The translations under genes were made by a program, and so were the position numbers. The notes beneath the pieces were generated by a model, which was not told the origin of the DNA, searched no databases, and saw nothing but the letters and a program-made list of their open reading frames with translations. Positions 7,099 to 16,800 of a stretch of 64,000 nt of DNA are shown here, piece by piece. The DNA comes from an uncultured Centipeda sp. (GTDB lineage Bacteria; Bacillota; Negativicutes; Selenomonadales; Selenomonadaceae): assembly GCA_905372865.1 (NCBI GenBank), contig CAJPQT010000007.1, forward strand, positions 1-64,000. Reading direction: 5' to 3'. Within the stretch, counting starts at the first letter, position 1; every line of letters starts with the position of its first letter.

Positions 7099-8394
7099 AT
7101 GAAACGTGTATATACCTGCTTCTGCACCGACATCATTCACGCGGGACACCGCAATCTCCTGCGGGCGGCGGCGGAGCTCGGCGAGGTCACGGTCGGCGTG
7201 CTCTCCGATCCGGAGATGGTGCGCTACAACCGCTTTCCAACCAAGACGCTCGCAGAGCGCATGGAGATGATCCGCGCACTGCCCGAGGTTGCAGAGGTGA
7301 TCGTACAGGAGCACATCATGTACGACGAGGTCATTGAGCGGCTGCGTCCCGACTACGTCGTGCACGGGAGCAACTGGGCGCGGGGACCCGAGTCCTCGAT
7401 CCGCAAAAACGTACTTGCCGCACTCGCATGCTATGGCGGCGAGCTCATCGAGCCGCCGTATACAGAGAACGCCGAGGTGCGCAAGATCGACTGGCAGATG
7501 CGCGAGCAGCTCGCCATGCCCGAGGCGCGGCGCGGACGGCTGCGCCGCCTCCTCGAGATCGTCCCCATCGTAAAGACCATCGAGGTGCACAACGGGCTCA
7601 CGGGGCTGATTGCCGAAAAGACGGTTGTCGAGAACGACGGTGGGCTCGACCAGTTCGACGCGATGTGGGTCTCGAGCCTCTGCGACTCGACCTCGCGCGG
7701 CAAACCCGACATTGAGCTGGTCGACCTCTCCGACCGCATCCAGACCATCAACGAGGTCATGGAGGTTACAACGAAGCCCATCATCCTCGACATGGACACG
7801 GGCGGCACGGCGGAGCATTTCGCCTACAACGTCCGCACCCTCGAGCGCATCGGCGTGTCTGCCGTCATCATCGAGGACAAAACGGGCGCAAAGCGCAACT
7901 CCCTCTTCGGCACAGAGGTCGCACAGACGCAGGACACGATCGAGAACTTCTCCGAGAAAATCGCTGCGGGCAAGGTGGCACAGCGCACGGAGGAGTTCAT
8001 GATCATCGCGCGTATCGAGAGCCTCATTCTGGAAAAAGGATTAGCAGACGCACTGGAACGCGCGGAGGGATACGTCGCGGCGGGTGCGGACGGCATCATG
8101 ATTCACTCGCGCGCGAAATCGCCCGACGAGGTCATCGCGTTCTGCGACGCATTCCGCGCAAAACATCCGAATGTCCCCATCGTCGCCGTCCCCTCCTCCT
8201 ACAACACGATCACGGAGGCAGAGCTCGCGGCACACGGCGTGCGCATCGTCATCTACGCGAACCAGCTCACGCGCGCAGCATTCCCCGCCATGGAGAGCGC
8301 GGCACGTTCCATTCTCACACACCACCGCGCATGCGAGATCGACAGCACGCTGCTGCCAATCAAGGACATCATCCGACTGATCGAGGTAGTATAG
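7099..8394 (+). CDS. aepX: Phosphoenolpyruvate mutase with N-terminal nucleotidyltransferase domain
   Basis: 431 residues in two domains. Residues 1-135 are a cytidylyltransferase-type fold with HAGH at 14-17. The rest is PEP mutase of the isocitrate lyase superfamily, with the diagnostic EDKTGAKRNS at 259-268 (family pattern EDK-x5-NS). It would convert phosphoenolpyruvate to phosphonopyruvate, the first C-P bond-forming step. The fused nucleotidyltransferase keeps its HxGH motif and so may be active, giving the operon two such domains. Start ATG 7099 has GAGGGA upstream. The next gene overlaps its stop by one base. Confidence 0.9.
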   Translation: MKRVYTCFCTDIIHAGHRNLLRAAAELGEVTVGVLSDPEMVRYNRFPTKTLAERMEMIRALPEVAEVIVQEHIMYDEVIERLRPDYVVHGSNWARGPESSIRKNVLAALACYGGELIEPPYTENAEVRKIDWQMREQLAMPEARRGRLRRLLEIVPIVKTIEVHNGLTGLIAEKTVVENDGGLDQFDAMWVSSLCDSTSRGKPDIELVDLSDRIQTINEVMEVTTKPIILDMDTGGTAEHFAYNVRTLERIGVSAVIIEDKTGAKRNSLFGTEVAQTQDTIENFSEKIAAGKVAQRTEEFMIIARIESLILEKGLADALERAEGYVAAGADGIMIHSRAKSPDEVIAFCDAFRAKHPNVPIVAVPSSYNTITEAELAAHGVRIVIYANQLTRAAFPAMESAARSILTHHRACEIDSTLLPIKDIIRLIEVV

Positions 8395-9101
8395 TGAGCA
8401 ATGAATGGAAAGCCGTCTGGAACCGGCGGCAGGCGGCAGACGATGCCCTCACGGGCGACTGGCAGAAGGTATTCCTCGAACTGAAGCGCCTCAACGGCTT
8501 CGACGTGGTGGACGGCGGCATCCCCTTGGATTCTCTGCTGATGCAGGGGCGGCGCATCAAAGAGCTGCTGCATCTCAAAGACGGTATGAGCGTCTATGAT
8601 GTTGGCTGCGGCGCTGGGGCCAATCTCTACCTCATGCAGCGCGACGGCATTGCGGTCGGCGGCACGGACTACGCTGCCCCTCTTGTCGAAACAGCACGTA
8701 AAGTGCTCCCCGATGCGCGTGAACTCACCTGCGGTGAGGCAGATGCGTTCGACACGGCGCTCAAATACGATGCCGCCCTCTCGAACAGCGTTTTTTCCTA
8801 TTTCCCAAGCGAGGAATTCGCGGAGCGCGTCCTCACTCGTATGCTCGAAAAAACAACTGGTGCCATCGGTCTCATTGACCTGCACGATGCAGACAAAGAA
8901 GAAGACTTCCTCGCCTATCGCCGTGCGACGATCCCCGACTATGACGAACGCTACAAGGGCCTCGGCAAGTTCTTCTACCGTCGCTCCTTCTTCGAGGGCT
9001 TTGCCCGCACGCACAACCTCTCCATCGACTTCCCCGCCATCGAGATGGAGGGCTACTGGAATACGCCGTTTGTTTTCAACGTATTTATGTATCGGAAGTA
9101 A
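8394..9101 (+). CDS. SAM-dependent methyltransferase in the phosphonate operon
   Basis: 235-residue class I methyltransferase with the SAM-binding motif VYDVGCGAGAN (67-77). The start is GTG 8394, sharing a base with the PEP mutase stop codon (TAGTG), so the two are translationally coupled. Tight packing with phosphonate genes suggests that it modifies the phosphonate or its carrier, for example by N- or O-methylation. No substrate-specific motif is visible, so the target is unknown. Confidence 0.75.
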   Translation: MSNEWKAVWNRRQAADDALTGDWQKVFLELKRLNGFDVVDGGIPLDSLLMQGRRIKELLHLKDGMSVYDVGCGAGANLYLMQRDGIAVGGTDYAAPLVETARKVLPDARELTCGEADAFDTALKYDAALSNSVFSYFPSEEFAERVLTRMLEKTTGAIGLIDLHDADKEEDFLAYRRATIPDYDERYKGLGKFFYRRSFFEGFARTHNLSIDFPAIEMEGYWNTPFVFNVFMYRK

Positions 9102-9103
9102 TT

Positions 9104-10195
9104 ATGAACATCAAACGCAACATTCTCCTCAACCCCGGTCCCGCGACGACGACAGACACAGTTAAGTTGGCGCAGCTCGTCCCCGACATCTGCCCGCGCG
9201 AACGCGAATTCGGCGAGCTCATGCGGGAGCTCGGTGAGGATCTGTTAAAGGTCGTCCACGCAGATCCTGCGGACTGGACGACCGTCCTCTTCTGCGGCTC
9301 GGGCACGATCTGCATGGATGCATGCGTCAACTCGCTCGTCCCTGCGGAGAGGAAGCTCCTCATCGTCAACAACGGCGCGTACTCCGCGCGTGCAGCAGAG
9401 ATGGCGCGTGCCTACAGCGTGCCGCATATCGACCTAAAATTCCCAATCGACGGGCTGCCCGATCTCGCAGAGGTCGAACGGACACTCGTCGAAAATCCTG
9501 ACATCACCGCCGTCTACACGACGCATCAGGAGACGGGCACGGGCATCCTGAACCCCGTACGGGAGATCGGTGCGCTTGCCCATGCGTACGGTGCGGTCAT
9601 GATCGCCGACACGATCTCGACCTATGCCATGATCCCATTCAGCGTCGACGAAATGAATGTCGACGTGTGTATGTCCTCGGCGCAGAAGGGCATTCAGGGC
9701 ATGACGGGACTTTCGTTTGTACTCGCAAAAAAATCCGTGCTCGCGGCAGCAAAGGCGTATCCCGTGCGCTCGTACTACACAAACCTCGTCATGCAGTACG
9801 AGGGATTCGAGCAGACGGGCGAGATGCGCTTTACCCCGCCCGTCCAGACCGTCTATGCGGCAAAGCGTGCGCTCGCGGAGTACTTCGCCGAGGGTACGGC
9901 GAAAAAATGGGCACGCCACACGCGCACGATTGAGGCGGTCCATGCAGGGCTTGCAGAGCTTGGGCTGAAGGAAGCCATCCCGCGTGCCATCCAGTCTGGT
10001 CTCGTCGTCGCCGTGGAGTATCCTGCGAACTTTGACTTTATGCGCGTGCACGACTACTGCTATGAGCGCGGCTACACCATCTACCCCGGCAAGATGCAGA
10101 CTGCGGCAACCTTTCGCCTCTGCGCCCTCGGCGCCATCGATGAGGCAGACATTCGGGGATTTTTCCGCGTATTCAAGGAAGCGCTGGGAGCGTAA
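9104..10195 (+). CDS. phnW: 2-aminoethylphosphonate:pyruvate transaminase
   Basis: 363-residue fold-type I PLP aminotransferase. It opens with the family's LLNPGPATTT segment, and the predicted PLP lysine is Lys195 in SSAQKGIQG. In a cluster with PEP mutase and phosphonopyruvate decarboxylase it would run in the biosynthetic direction, turning phosphonoacetaldehyde into 2-aminoethylphosphonate. It starts two bases after the methyltransferase stop codon. Confidence 0.88.
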   Translation: MNIKRNILLNPGPATTTDTVKLAQLVPDICPREREFGELMRELGEDLLKVVHADPADWTTVLFCGSGTICMDACVNSLVPAERKLLIVNNGAYSARAAEMARAYSVPHIDLKFPIDGLPDLAEVERTLVENPDITAVYTTHQETGTGILNPVREIGALAHAYGAVMIADTISTYAMIPFSVDEMNVDVCMSSAQKGIQGMTGLSFVLAKKSVLAAAKAYPVRSYYTNLVMQYEGFEQTGEMRFTPPVQTVYAAKRALAEYFAEGTAKKWARHTRTIEAVHAGLAELGLKEAIPRAIQSGLVVAVEYPANFDFMRVHDYCYERGYTIYPGKMQTAATFRLCALGAIDEADIRGFFRVFKEALGA

Positions 10196-10220
10196 TTGAT
10201 TGCAAAGGGGACAGGGAGAA

Positions 10221-12371
10221 ATGCAGGACGATTTCACGGTATTCTGGCGGAACAATGACCGCGCCTACGAGCTCTTTTACGATCTCCTTGACCGTTCGGA
10301 GCGCGGGGCATACGACGATGATTTCCTCGCGCAGCTGGCTGCCTATCGGGAGGCTGCGCCGGACTCGGAGCGTGCGGACATCTTTGCCGCGCGCTATTTG
10401 CTTGCGCATAACGACCCTGAGACCGCTGTCCTCTGCGGCGAACGTGCATATGCGAAGCGCCCCGTGAACTATGAGGTCTGGAAGATCCTTTCCGCCGCTT
10501 ATGGTGCAGTCGGCCGTGCGTTTGATGCCATCACCATGCAGGGATATATACAGGGGACGTATCCGGATGAGAAGTTCAGCCTTACCCTCCCAAGGAATCG
10601 GCAGAAGGATGCGCTCAACCGCTTCTCGCTGGCGGTAAACAACTCCTGCTACATGCCATTGATTGCGGACCGCGCCGTCATCGAAAACGGTCAGTTCCGC
10701 TTTGCATTTGACATCTTCCTCGGTGAGGAGATCCCCCTCACCATGCCTGACGGGCGTGACCGCCCCTGGGTTGGGATCTACGTGGACGAGGGCTTTCTCT
10801 CGGCGATGGCACCGGTCTATGAACACATCCGTCACGATTCGCTCTTCGTCATCAATGACCGCGATCTCACCTTCGACATCCAAAAGGCGCGTGAGGTCAC
10901 AGGTATGACACAGCTGGAGGTGCCGGAAGGACGATCGGTCATTGTGCCAATCGCGGGGACGCTTCCCTATCAGAAGCTCCTCATCCAGACGCCCGCAAGG
11001 GAGTATCCCGGCTACCTCGGACAGTATTCATTCAGCTATTTCCGATTTGACGAAAGCGTAACTCTGCATTCTGACGAGGATGCTCCCTATGCCGTGGGCA
11101 CCCCCATTCTCCTCGGGCACAGCCCCCATCGCAAAAAGCTCGTACTGAACCTCCTCGTTGACGGGCTGTGCTGGCCTGCGGTGCGGGACCTTTTCGCCGA
11201 ACATATGCCATGCATCGCCAATTTTTTTGCGCGCGGCGTGATCTTCGATCAGCATTTCTCCACATCGGAGCACACCCTGCCCGCACTTCCCGCCATCGAG
11301 ACGGGACGCTATCCGCACCACACGAATATCTTTATCGAAAAGGACAGTCACGAGCTGCCGCCCACCATCCGAACGATCTCGGAGTGCATGACGGATCTCG
11401 GCTACTACGCCTCTGCGCCGCTCGTTTCAGGACATAACGGTTACCACGGGACATATCGGGGCTATGACCGGCTCATCGCCACCTACGGGTTCCAGCCCGC
11501 CTATGAGGGCACGGAGCGCGCCCTGCGCACACTTGAGGCGCTGCGCGAGGTCGATCACTTCATGTTCTGCCACACGACGGACGTGCATCCGCTGACCATA
11601 CAGGTGCCGCTCAAGTTCTCCACCGAGGTGGAGGTGGGGATGCCGCTCGCGGACCGCTTCATCCCTCTCGATCCGACGGTGCCGACGATCCGTATCCCCC
11701 GCCTCCCGCTCCACCTCAGTCAGCACCTCGTCAGCCTGCACCATATCGACCGCAGTATCGGGCAGCTCCTCACCTACATTGAGGAGCATTATGGTGCGGA
11801 CGAATACATCGTGAGCCTCTACTCCGATCACGGCTGCGGATATCATGCCCCCGCGCCGGTGCAGCCACCGGATCTCGTTGGCGAATACGCTACGGGAGCC
11901 ACATGGATGATGCGCGGTGCAGGCGTGCCCGAGGGCGTCATCGCAAACGAGCTCACGAGCGCAGTGGATATTTACCCCACGCTCGGACACCTCTGCGGCT
12001 TTCCCGTTGCTGAGGACATCGACGGAAACCTCCCCGCGGTCTTCGGCGGTCGTGCGCGCGATGTCCTCTACAGTTCATCCCAGTATCCCGGACAGACGTT
12101 CAAGCTCGCCGTGCGTACGCACGATCACGTCCTACGCCTTGAGACGCGTGAGCCCGTGGATGAGGACGGCACAACCGACTTTGCAGATGCCCGTGTCGCG
12201 ATCTATCCGCGCGGATACGAGCTGGAACCGGGTCACGAGATCGACAGCAGCGAGCTGCGGGCATTCTTCTACCCACGTGCACGCGACTTCGCGCGGGAGA
12301 TTGCAAACAACGGTGAGTTCTGGCCGGCAATGCGGGCAGCACGGCCGGAGTGGTTCGGAGCGAACGACTAG
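10221..12371 (+). CDS. AlkP/sulfatase-fold phosphonate-operon protein, paralogue 1 of 6
   Basis: 716 residues with no signal peptide or membrane segment, hence probably cytoplasmic. Residues 1-110 form TPR-like helices, starting MQDDFTVFWRNN. About 150-305 is a beta-rich domain I do not recognise. About 308-620 is an alkaline phosphatase-superfamily domain. Metal ligands are Asp314 (LVDGL), Asp454/His456 (TTDVHP) and Asp536/His537 (YSDHG). The nucleophile is Thr352 in E-x-T-x-P...ETGRYPHH, a pattern like that of nucleotide pyrophosphatases and unlike Cys-type sulfatases. Position between transaminase and decarboxylase suggests that it acts on CMP-phosphonate or a phosphonate ester; this is inference. 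An AGGGAG site precedes ATG 10221. Confidence 0.75.
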   Translation: MQDDFTVFWRNNDRAYELFYDLLDRSERGAYDDDFLAQLAAYREAAPDSERADIFAARYLLAHNDPETAVLCGERAYAKRPVNYEVWKILSAAYGAVGRAFDAITMQGYIQGTYPDEKFSLTLPRNRQKDALNRFSLAVNNSCYMPLIADRAVIENGQFRFAFDIFLGEEIPLTMPDGRDRPWVGIYVDEGFLSAMAPVYEHIRHDSLFVINDRDLTFDIQKAREVTGMTQLEVPEGRSVIVPIAGTLPYQKLLIQTPAREYPGYLGQYSFSYFRFDESVTLHSDEDAPYAVGTPILLGHSPHRKKLVLNLLVDGLCWPAVRDLFAEHMPCIANFFARGVIFDQHFSTSEHTLPALPAIETGRYPHHTNIFIEKDSHELPPTIRTISECMTDLGYYASAPLVSGHNGYHGTYRGYDRLIATYGFQPAYEGTERALRTLEALREVDHFMFCHTTDVHPLTIQVPLKFSTEVEVGMPLADRFIPLDPTVPTIRIPRLPLHLSQHLVSLHHIDRSIGQLLTYIEEHYGADEYIVSLYSDHGCGYHAPAPVQPPDLVGEYATGATWMMRGAGVPEGVIANELTSAVDIYPTLGHLCGFPVAEDIDGNLPAVFGGRARDVLYSSSQYPGQTFKLAVRTHDHVLRLETREPVDEDGTTDFADARVAIYPRGYELEPGHEIDSSELRAFFYPRARDFAREIANNGEFWPAMRAARPEWFGAND

Positions 12372-12414
12372 AGCGGTATCGCGATACATTGACCAAAAGT
12401 GGAAAGGGATATCT

Positions 12415-14568
12415 ATGCAGGACGATTTCACGGTATTCTGGCGGAACAATGACCGCTCCTACGACCTCTTCTACGATCTCCTTGACCGTTCGGAGCGTGG
12501 GGCATACGACGATGATTTCCTCGCGCAGCTGGCTGCCTATCGGGAGGCTGCGCCGGACTCGGAGCGTGCGGACATCTTTGCCGCGCGCTATTTGCTTGCG
12601 CATAACGACCCTGAGACCGCTGTCCTCTGCGGCGAACGTGCCTATCAGATACGCCCCGTAAACCTCGCTGTCTGGCAAGTCCTCGCGGACGCATACGAGG
12701 GCGTCGGCCGCACACTCGACGCGATCACGATGCAGGGCTATATCAAGGGGATGTATCCCGAGACAGAGATCGCCCTCACCATCCCGGAGCATTGCCGACA
12801 AGAGGCGCTGAACCGCTTCTCCGTCGCGAGCAATGTATACTGCTCGGCACCACTGATCAGCAATCGCAGCTTCATTGAGGACGGCCGTATTCGTTCTCGC
12901 TTCGACGTTTTTCTCGGTGAAGCAATCCCGATGGAGATGCCTGCGGGCAGAGATCCGTTCTGGCCTGCCATCTTCGTGGATGAGGGATTCCTCTCTACGA
13001 TGGCGACGGTCTACGAGACGGCGCGCTATGACTTCAACTTCATGATCAACAACCGGGACTCCACCTTCGATTTCCAAAAAGCACGCACCGTGATCGGGAC
13101 GACAGAGGTCGATGTGCCGGAGGGGTCATCCGTCGTCGTCCCCATAGCGGGAACGAGATTCGCACAGGGCTTTGGCATCCGCGATCACAGCGGTGAGCAC
13201 ATCGGCCATATCGGCCAATGGGCGTACAGCTATTTCCGATTTGACGAACCTGTCAGGCTGCGTTCGGAGGAAAATTTCCCCTATGCCGTCGGTACGCCGA
13301 TCGTCCTTGGCCACAGCTCAAAGCGAAAAAAACTCGTACTAAATTTTCTCATCGATGGTCTCTGCTGGCCGGCTGCACGCAATATTTTTGCAGAGAATAT
13401 GCCGCGCATTGCAAAATTCTTTTCACGCGGCGTGCTCTTCGACCAGCATTTCTCAGTATCGGAGCACACGCTCCCATCCCTCGCTACGATTGAGACGGGT
13501 CGTTACTCCCATCATACGCAGGTCTTCAATGAGCGCGACAGCCATCAGATGCCGTTCTCTGTGCGAACCATTTCGGAGCAGATGAATGCGCTCGGTTACT
13601 ACTGTACGGCGCCGCTCGTATCGGGGCACGGTCTCTACTACGGTTCCTACCGCGGCTACGACCGCCTCATCGCCAACTATGGATTCATGACCGCCTACGA
13701 GGGCACAGAGCGGACGCTGCGCATCCTCGAGTCACTCCCCGATGTGGATCATTTCATCCTATACCACACGACGGATGTCCATCCGCTCAACATCCAGACA
13801 CCGATGAAGTTCTCCACCGAGACGGAGGTCAATATCCCACTCGCCCATCGCTTTGTCCCACTCGATCCCAGTGTGCCAAGCGTGCGAACGCCGCGTCTGC
13901 CGATCTATGTGGAACAGTTCCTCGTAAATCTGCGCCACGTCGACCGCAATGTCGGAGAGATCCTCTCGTACATCGAGGATCACTACGACGAGGACGAATA
14001 CATTGTAAATCTCTACTCCGATCACGGCTGTGGACTACACGATCCAAATACGACACTGAAGGAGATCGACTTCGTCGGCGAGTACGGTACCGGAGCCGCC
14101 TGGATGATGCGTGGCGCCGGCATCCCGGAGGGCGTCACCGTACACGACATGACAAACTCTGTCGATGTCTATACAACGCTCGGTCATCTCTGCGGATTCC
14201 CCGTCTCTGCCGATGTGGACGGCGTACTGCCGCGCATATTCGGCGGCACAGGACGTGACGTAACCTACAGCAGCTCCCAGTACCCGAGTCAGACATTCAA
14301 GCTCGCCGTGCGCACGCAGGAGCACGTCCTGCGCCTGGAGACACGTGAGCCGGTCGATGAGGACGGAAGCGTTGACTTTGCAGATGCCCGTGTCGCGATC
14401 TATCCGCGCGGATACGAGCTGGAACCGGGTCACGAGATCGACAACAGCGAGCTGCGGGCATTCTTCTACCCACGTGCACGCGATTTCGTGCGCGATATTG
14501 CAAACAACGGTGAGTTCTGGCCGGAGATGCGCACTGCACGGCCGCAGTGGTTCGGAGCGAACGACTAG
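12415..14568 (+). CDS. AlkP/sulfatase-fold phosphonate-operon protein, paralogue 2 of 6
   Basis: 717 residues. The first 80 are almost identical to paralogue 1, as are the last 60, but the centre differs. Thr352 lies in EHTLPSLATIETGRYSHH. Metal ligands are in LIDGL, TTDVHP and YSDHGCGLHD. The AlkP domain is closest to paralogue 4: both have VPSVRTPRLPIY and KEIDFVGEYGTGAAWMM. The 43-base spacer before it is the same type as that before paralogue 4. The ribosome site GGAAAGGGA is part of the repeated spacer. Confidence 0.75.
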   Translation: MQDDFTVFWRNNDRSYDLFYDLLDRSERGAYDDDFLAQLAAYREAAPDSERADIFAARYLLAHNDPETAVLCGERAYQIRPVNLAVWQVLADAYEGVGRTLDAITMQGYIKGMYPETEIALTIPEHCRQEALNRFSVASNVYCSAPLISNRSFIEDGRIRSRFDVFLGEAIPMEMPAGRDPFWPAIFVDEGFLSTMATVYETARYDFNFMINNRDSTFDFQKARTVIGTTEVDVPEGSSVVVPIAGTRFAQGFGIRDHSGEHIGHIGQWAYSYFRFDEPVRLRSEENFPYAVGTPIVLGHSSKRKKLVLNFLIDGLCWPAARNIFAENMPRIAKFFSRGVLFDQHFSVSEHTLPSLATIETGRYSHHTQVFNERDSHQMPFSVRTISEQMNALGYYCTAPLVSGHGLYYGSYRGYDRLIANYGFMTAYEGTERTLRILESLPDVDHFILYHTTDVHPLNIQTPMKFSTETEVNIPLAHRFVPLDPSVPSVRTPRLPIYVEQFLVNLRHVDRNVGEILSYIEDHYDEDEYIVNLYSDHGCGLHDPNTTLKEIDFVGEYGTGAAWMMRGAGIPEGVTVHDMTNSVDVYTTLGHLCGFPVSADVDGVLPRIFGGTGRDVTYSSSQYPSQTFKLAVRTQEHVLRLETREPVDEDGSVDFADARVAIYPRGYELEPGHEIDNSELRAFFYPRARDFVRDIANNGEFWPEMRTARPQWFGAND

Positions 14569-14603
14569 AGCGATATTGCCATTAAAAGTGGAAAGGGATA
14601 TCT

Positions 14604-16757
14604 ATGCAGGACGATTTCACGGTATTCTGGCGGAACAACGAACGTGCCTATGACCTCTTCTACGATCTCCTTGCCCGTTCGGAGCGCGGGGCATACGACG
14701 ATGATTTCCTCGCTCAGCTGGCTTCCTATCGAGAGGCTGCGCCGGACTCGGAGCGTGCGGATATCTTCGCCGCGCGCTATTTGCTTGCGCATAACGACCC
14801 TGAGACCGCTGTTATCTGCGGTGAACGTGCATATGCGAAGCGTCCCGTGAACTATGAGATCTGGAAGATCCTTGCCGTCGCCTATAAAGCGCTCCATCGG
14901 GAGATGGATGCCATTGATATGCAGGGGCGCGCACATGGTCTTTACGGCTCACCGCAGCCTGCTCTAAATCTAACGCAGTCAGACCTTCGGGAAGGTCTGG
15001 ACCGTCTATCCTTTGCCAGAAACAGCTGCTTCTACGCCCCTACGTCAACCGCTCGTGCCTATATAGAGAACGGACAGCTGCTCTTTCGCCCCGACCTCTT
15101 CATCGGAGAGGAGCTCCCTCTCACGATGCCGGACGGCAGTGCGCGCTTTTGGAGTGCCGCCTATGTTGAAAGCGGAGATTTGTCCGATCACAGTCATATG
15201 CTCTCTGCGCTGCGTCACACAGACGCATTTACCCGCTACGAGCACCATACATTTTACTTTGACCTGCAAAAGGCAAACGAAGTCCGCGGCACAACGACGA
15301 TCCAAGTCCAACCGGGTGATGAGGTGATCCTCCCCATCGCCGGAACAGAAGTGAATCAATCGCTCTCTGTGCAGACAGCATCGAGCGAGCCGCAGAATGT
15401 CCACCTCGGCAAATGGGCGTTCAGCTTCTTCCGCTTTGGCGAAGACACCGTCCTGCACGCCGATGCCGACACGCCCTATGCCGTCGGCACGCCGATTCGT
15501 CTCGGGCACAGTCCGAAGCGACGCAAAATCGTCCTGAACCTCTTTCTCGACAGCCTGTCATGGGCCGCGATGCGACCATACGCAGAAACGCATCTGCCGA
15601 ACACGATGCGTTTCTTCTCGCGCGGAACGATCTTCGATCAGCACTTTTCGACCTCGGAGTACACACTGCCCGCACAGCCCGCCATCGAGACCGGTTACTA
15701 CCCGCACCATACGCAGATTTTCAATATAAAGGCGGGATGCGAACTCCCCCTCACAATGCCGACCATCGCCGAACGCATGAAGGATCTCGGCTACTACTGC
15801 GCTGCACCGATGGCACCTACACAGGGTATCTCACACGGTATGCTGCGTGGATTTGACCGCGCCATTGTCTCCTCATGGGTACTGAGTACGGCCTTTGGTG
15901 TGGATTCTGTGATTCGACATTTGCGGGCATTTGACGAGGTGGATCAGTTCCTCTCCCTCGTTACACTGGACATACATCCATACAACGCATTTGGATTCAA
16001 GTTCGACACCGCCGTTGAGACACATCTGCCGCTCACGGAGCGCTTGCTCTCCCATGATGCGTCCACGGCAAGCGTTCGCCTGCCCCGTCTGCGAATCTAT
16101 CAGGAACAATATCTGGAGCGTCTGCGGCAGGTCGATCGAAATTTGGAGCTTTTGTACTCCTATCTGGAAGAGAACTACACCGAGGATGAGTATCTCATCA
16201 CGCTGTATTCGGATCACGGCATTGCTATATTCGGCAGCACAACGACGGGCATCATCGATGTGATCAGCGAGTGCTCGACCAGTGCCACGTGGATGATGCG
16301 CGGTGCCGGGGTTCCGGAGGGCGTGACCGTCCATGATCTCACCAGCTCGGTGGACATTTACCCAACACTTGGTCATCTATGCGGCTTTCCCGTCGCCAAT
16401 GATATTGACGGTCGTCTGCCCGCCATCTTCGGCGGTACGACACGCGACGCAGTGTACAGCGCCTCCCAGTACCCTGGACAGTCGTACAAGCTCGCCGTAC
16501 GCACCCACGACCACACACTGCGCCTTGAGACACAGGAAGCAGTCGACGAGGACGGAACCGTGGACTTTATGATCACGCGCACGGGCATCTATCCGCGCGA
16601 GCATGAATTGGAACACGGATATGAAATCGACAGTCCAGAGCTGCGCTCGTTCTTCTATCCGCGTGCACGCGACTTCGTGCGGGAGATTGCAAACAACGGT
16701 GAGTTCTGGCCGGCAATGCGGGCAGCACGGCCGGAGTGGTTCGGAGCGAACGTCTAG
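14604..16757 (+). CDS. AlkP/sulfatase-fold phosphonate-operon protein, paralogue 3 of 6 (mosaic)
   Basis: 717 residues. N- and C-terminal ends match paralogues 1, 2 and 4, but the AlkP core is closest to paralogue 6: both have GFKF...AVETHLPL or AVETQLPL and a TTG/NGTIDVI segment before WMMRGAG. This makes it a visible mosaic. Thr354 is the predicted nucleophile, in EYTLPAQPAIETGYYPHH. The DxH motif reads TLDIHPY and the DHG motif YSDHGIAIF. The spacer before it is 35 bases, the type also seen before paralogue 5. Confidence 0.75.
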   Translation: MQDDFTVFWRNNERAYDLFYDLLARSERGAYDDDFLAQLASYREAAPDSERADIFAARYLLAHNDPETAVICGERAYAKRPVNYEIWKILAVAYKALHREMDAIDMQGRAHGLYGSPQPALNLTQSDLREGLDRLSFARNSCFYAPTSTARAYIENGQLLFRPDLFIGEELPLTMPDGSARFWSAAYVESGDLSDHSHMLSALRHTDAFTRYEHHTFYFDLQKANEVRGTTTIQVQPGDEVILPIAGTEVNQSLSVQTASSEPQNVHLGKWAFSFFRFGEDTVLHADADTPYAVGTPIRLGHSPKRRKIVLNLFLDSLSWAAMRPYAETHLPNTMRFFSRGTIFDQHFSTSEYTLPAQPAIETGYYPHHTQIFNIKAGCELPLTMPTIAERMKDLGYYCAAPMAPTQGISHGMLRGFDRAIVSSWVLSTAFGVDSVIRHLRAFDEVDQFLSLVTLDIHPYNAFGFKFDTAVETHLPLTERLLSHDASTASVRLPRLRIYQEQYLERLRQVDRNLELLYSYLEENYTEDEYLITLYSDHGIAIFGSTTTGIIDVISECSTSATWMMRGAGVPEGVTVHDLTSSVDIYPTLGHLCGFPVANDIDGRLPAIFGGTTRDAVYSASQYPGQSYKLAVRTHDHTLRLETQEAVDEDGTVDFMITRTGIYPREHELEHGYEIDSPELRSFFYPRARDFVREIANNGEFWPAMRAARPEWFGANV

Positions 16758-16800
16758 AGCGGTATCGCGATACATTGACCAAAAGCGGAAAGGGATATCT

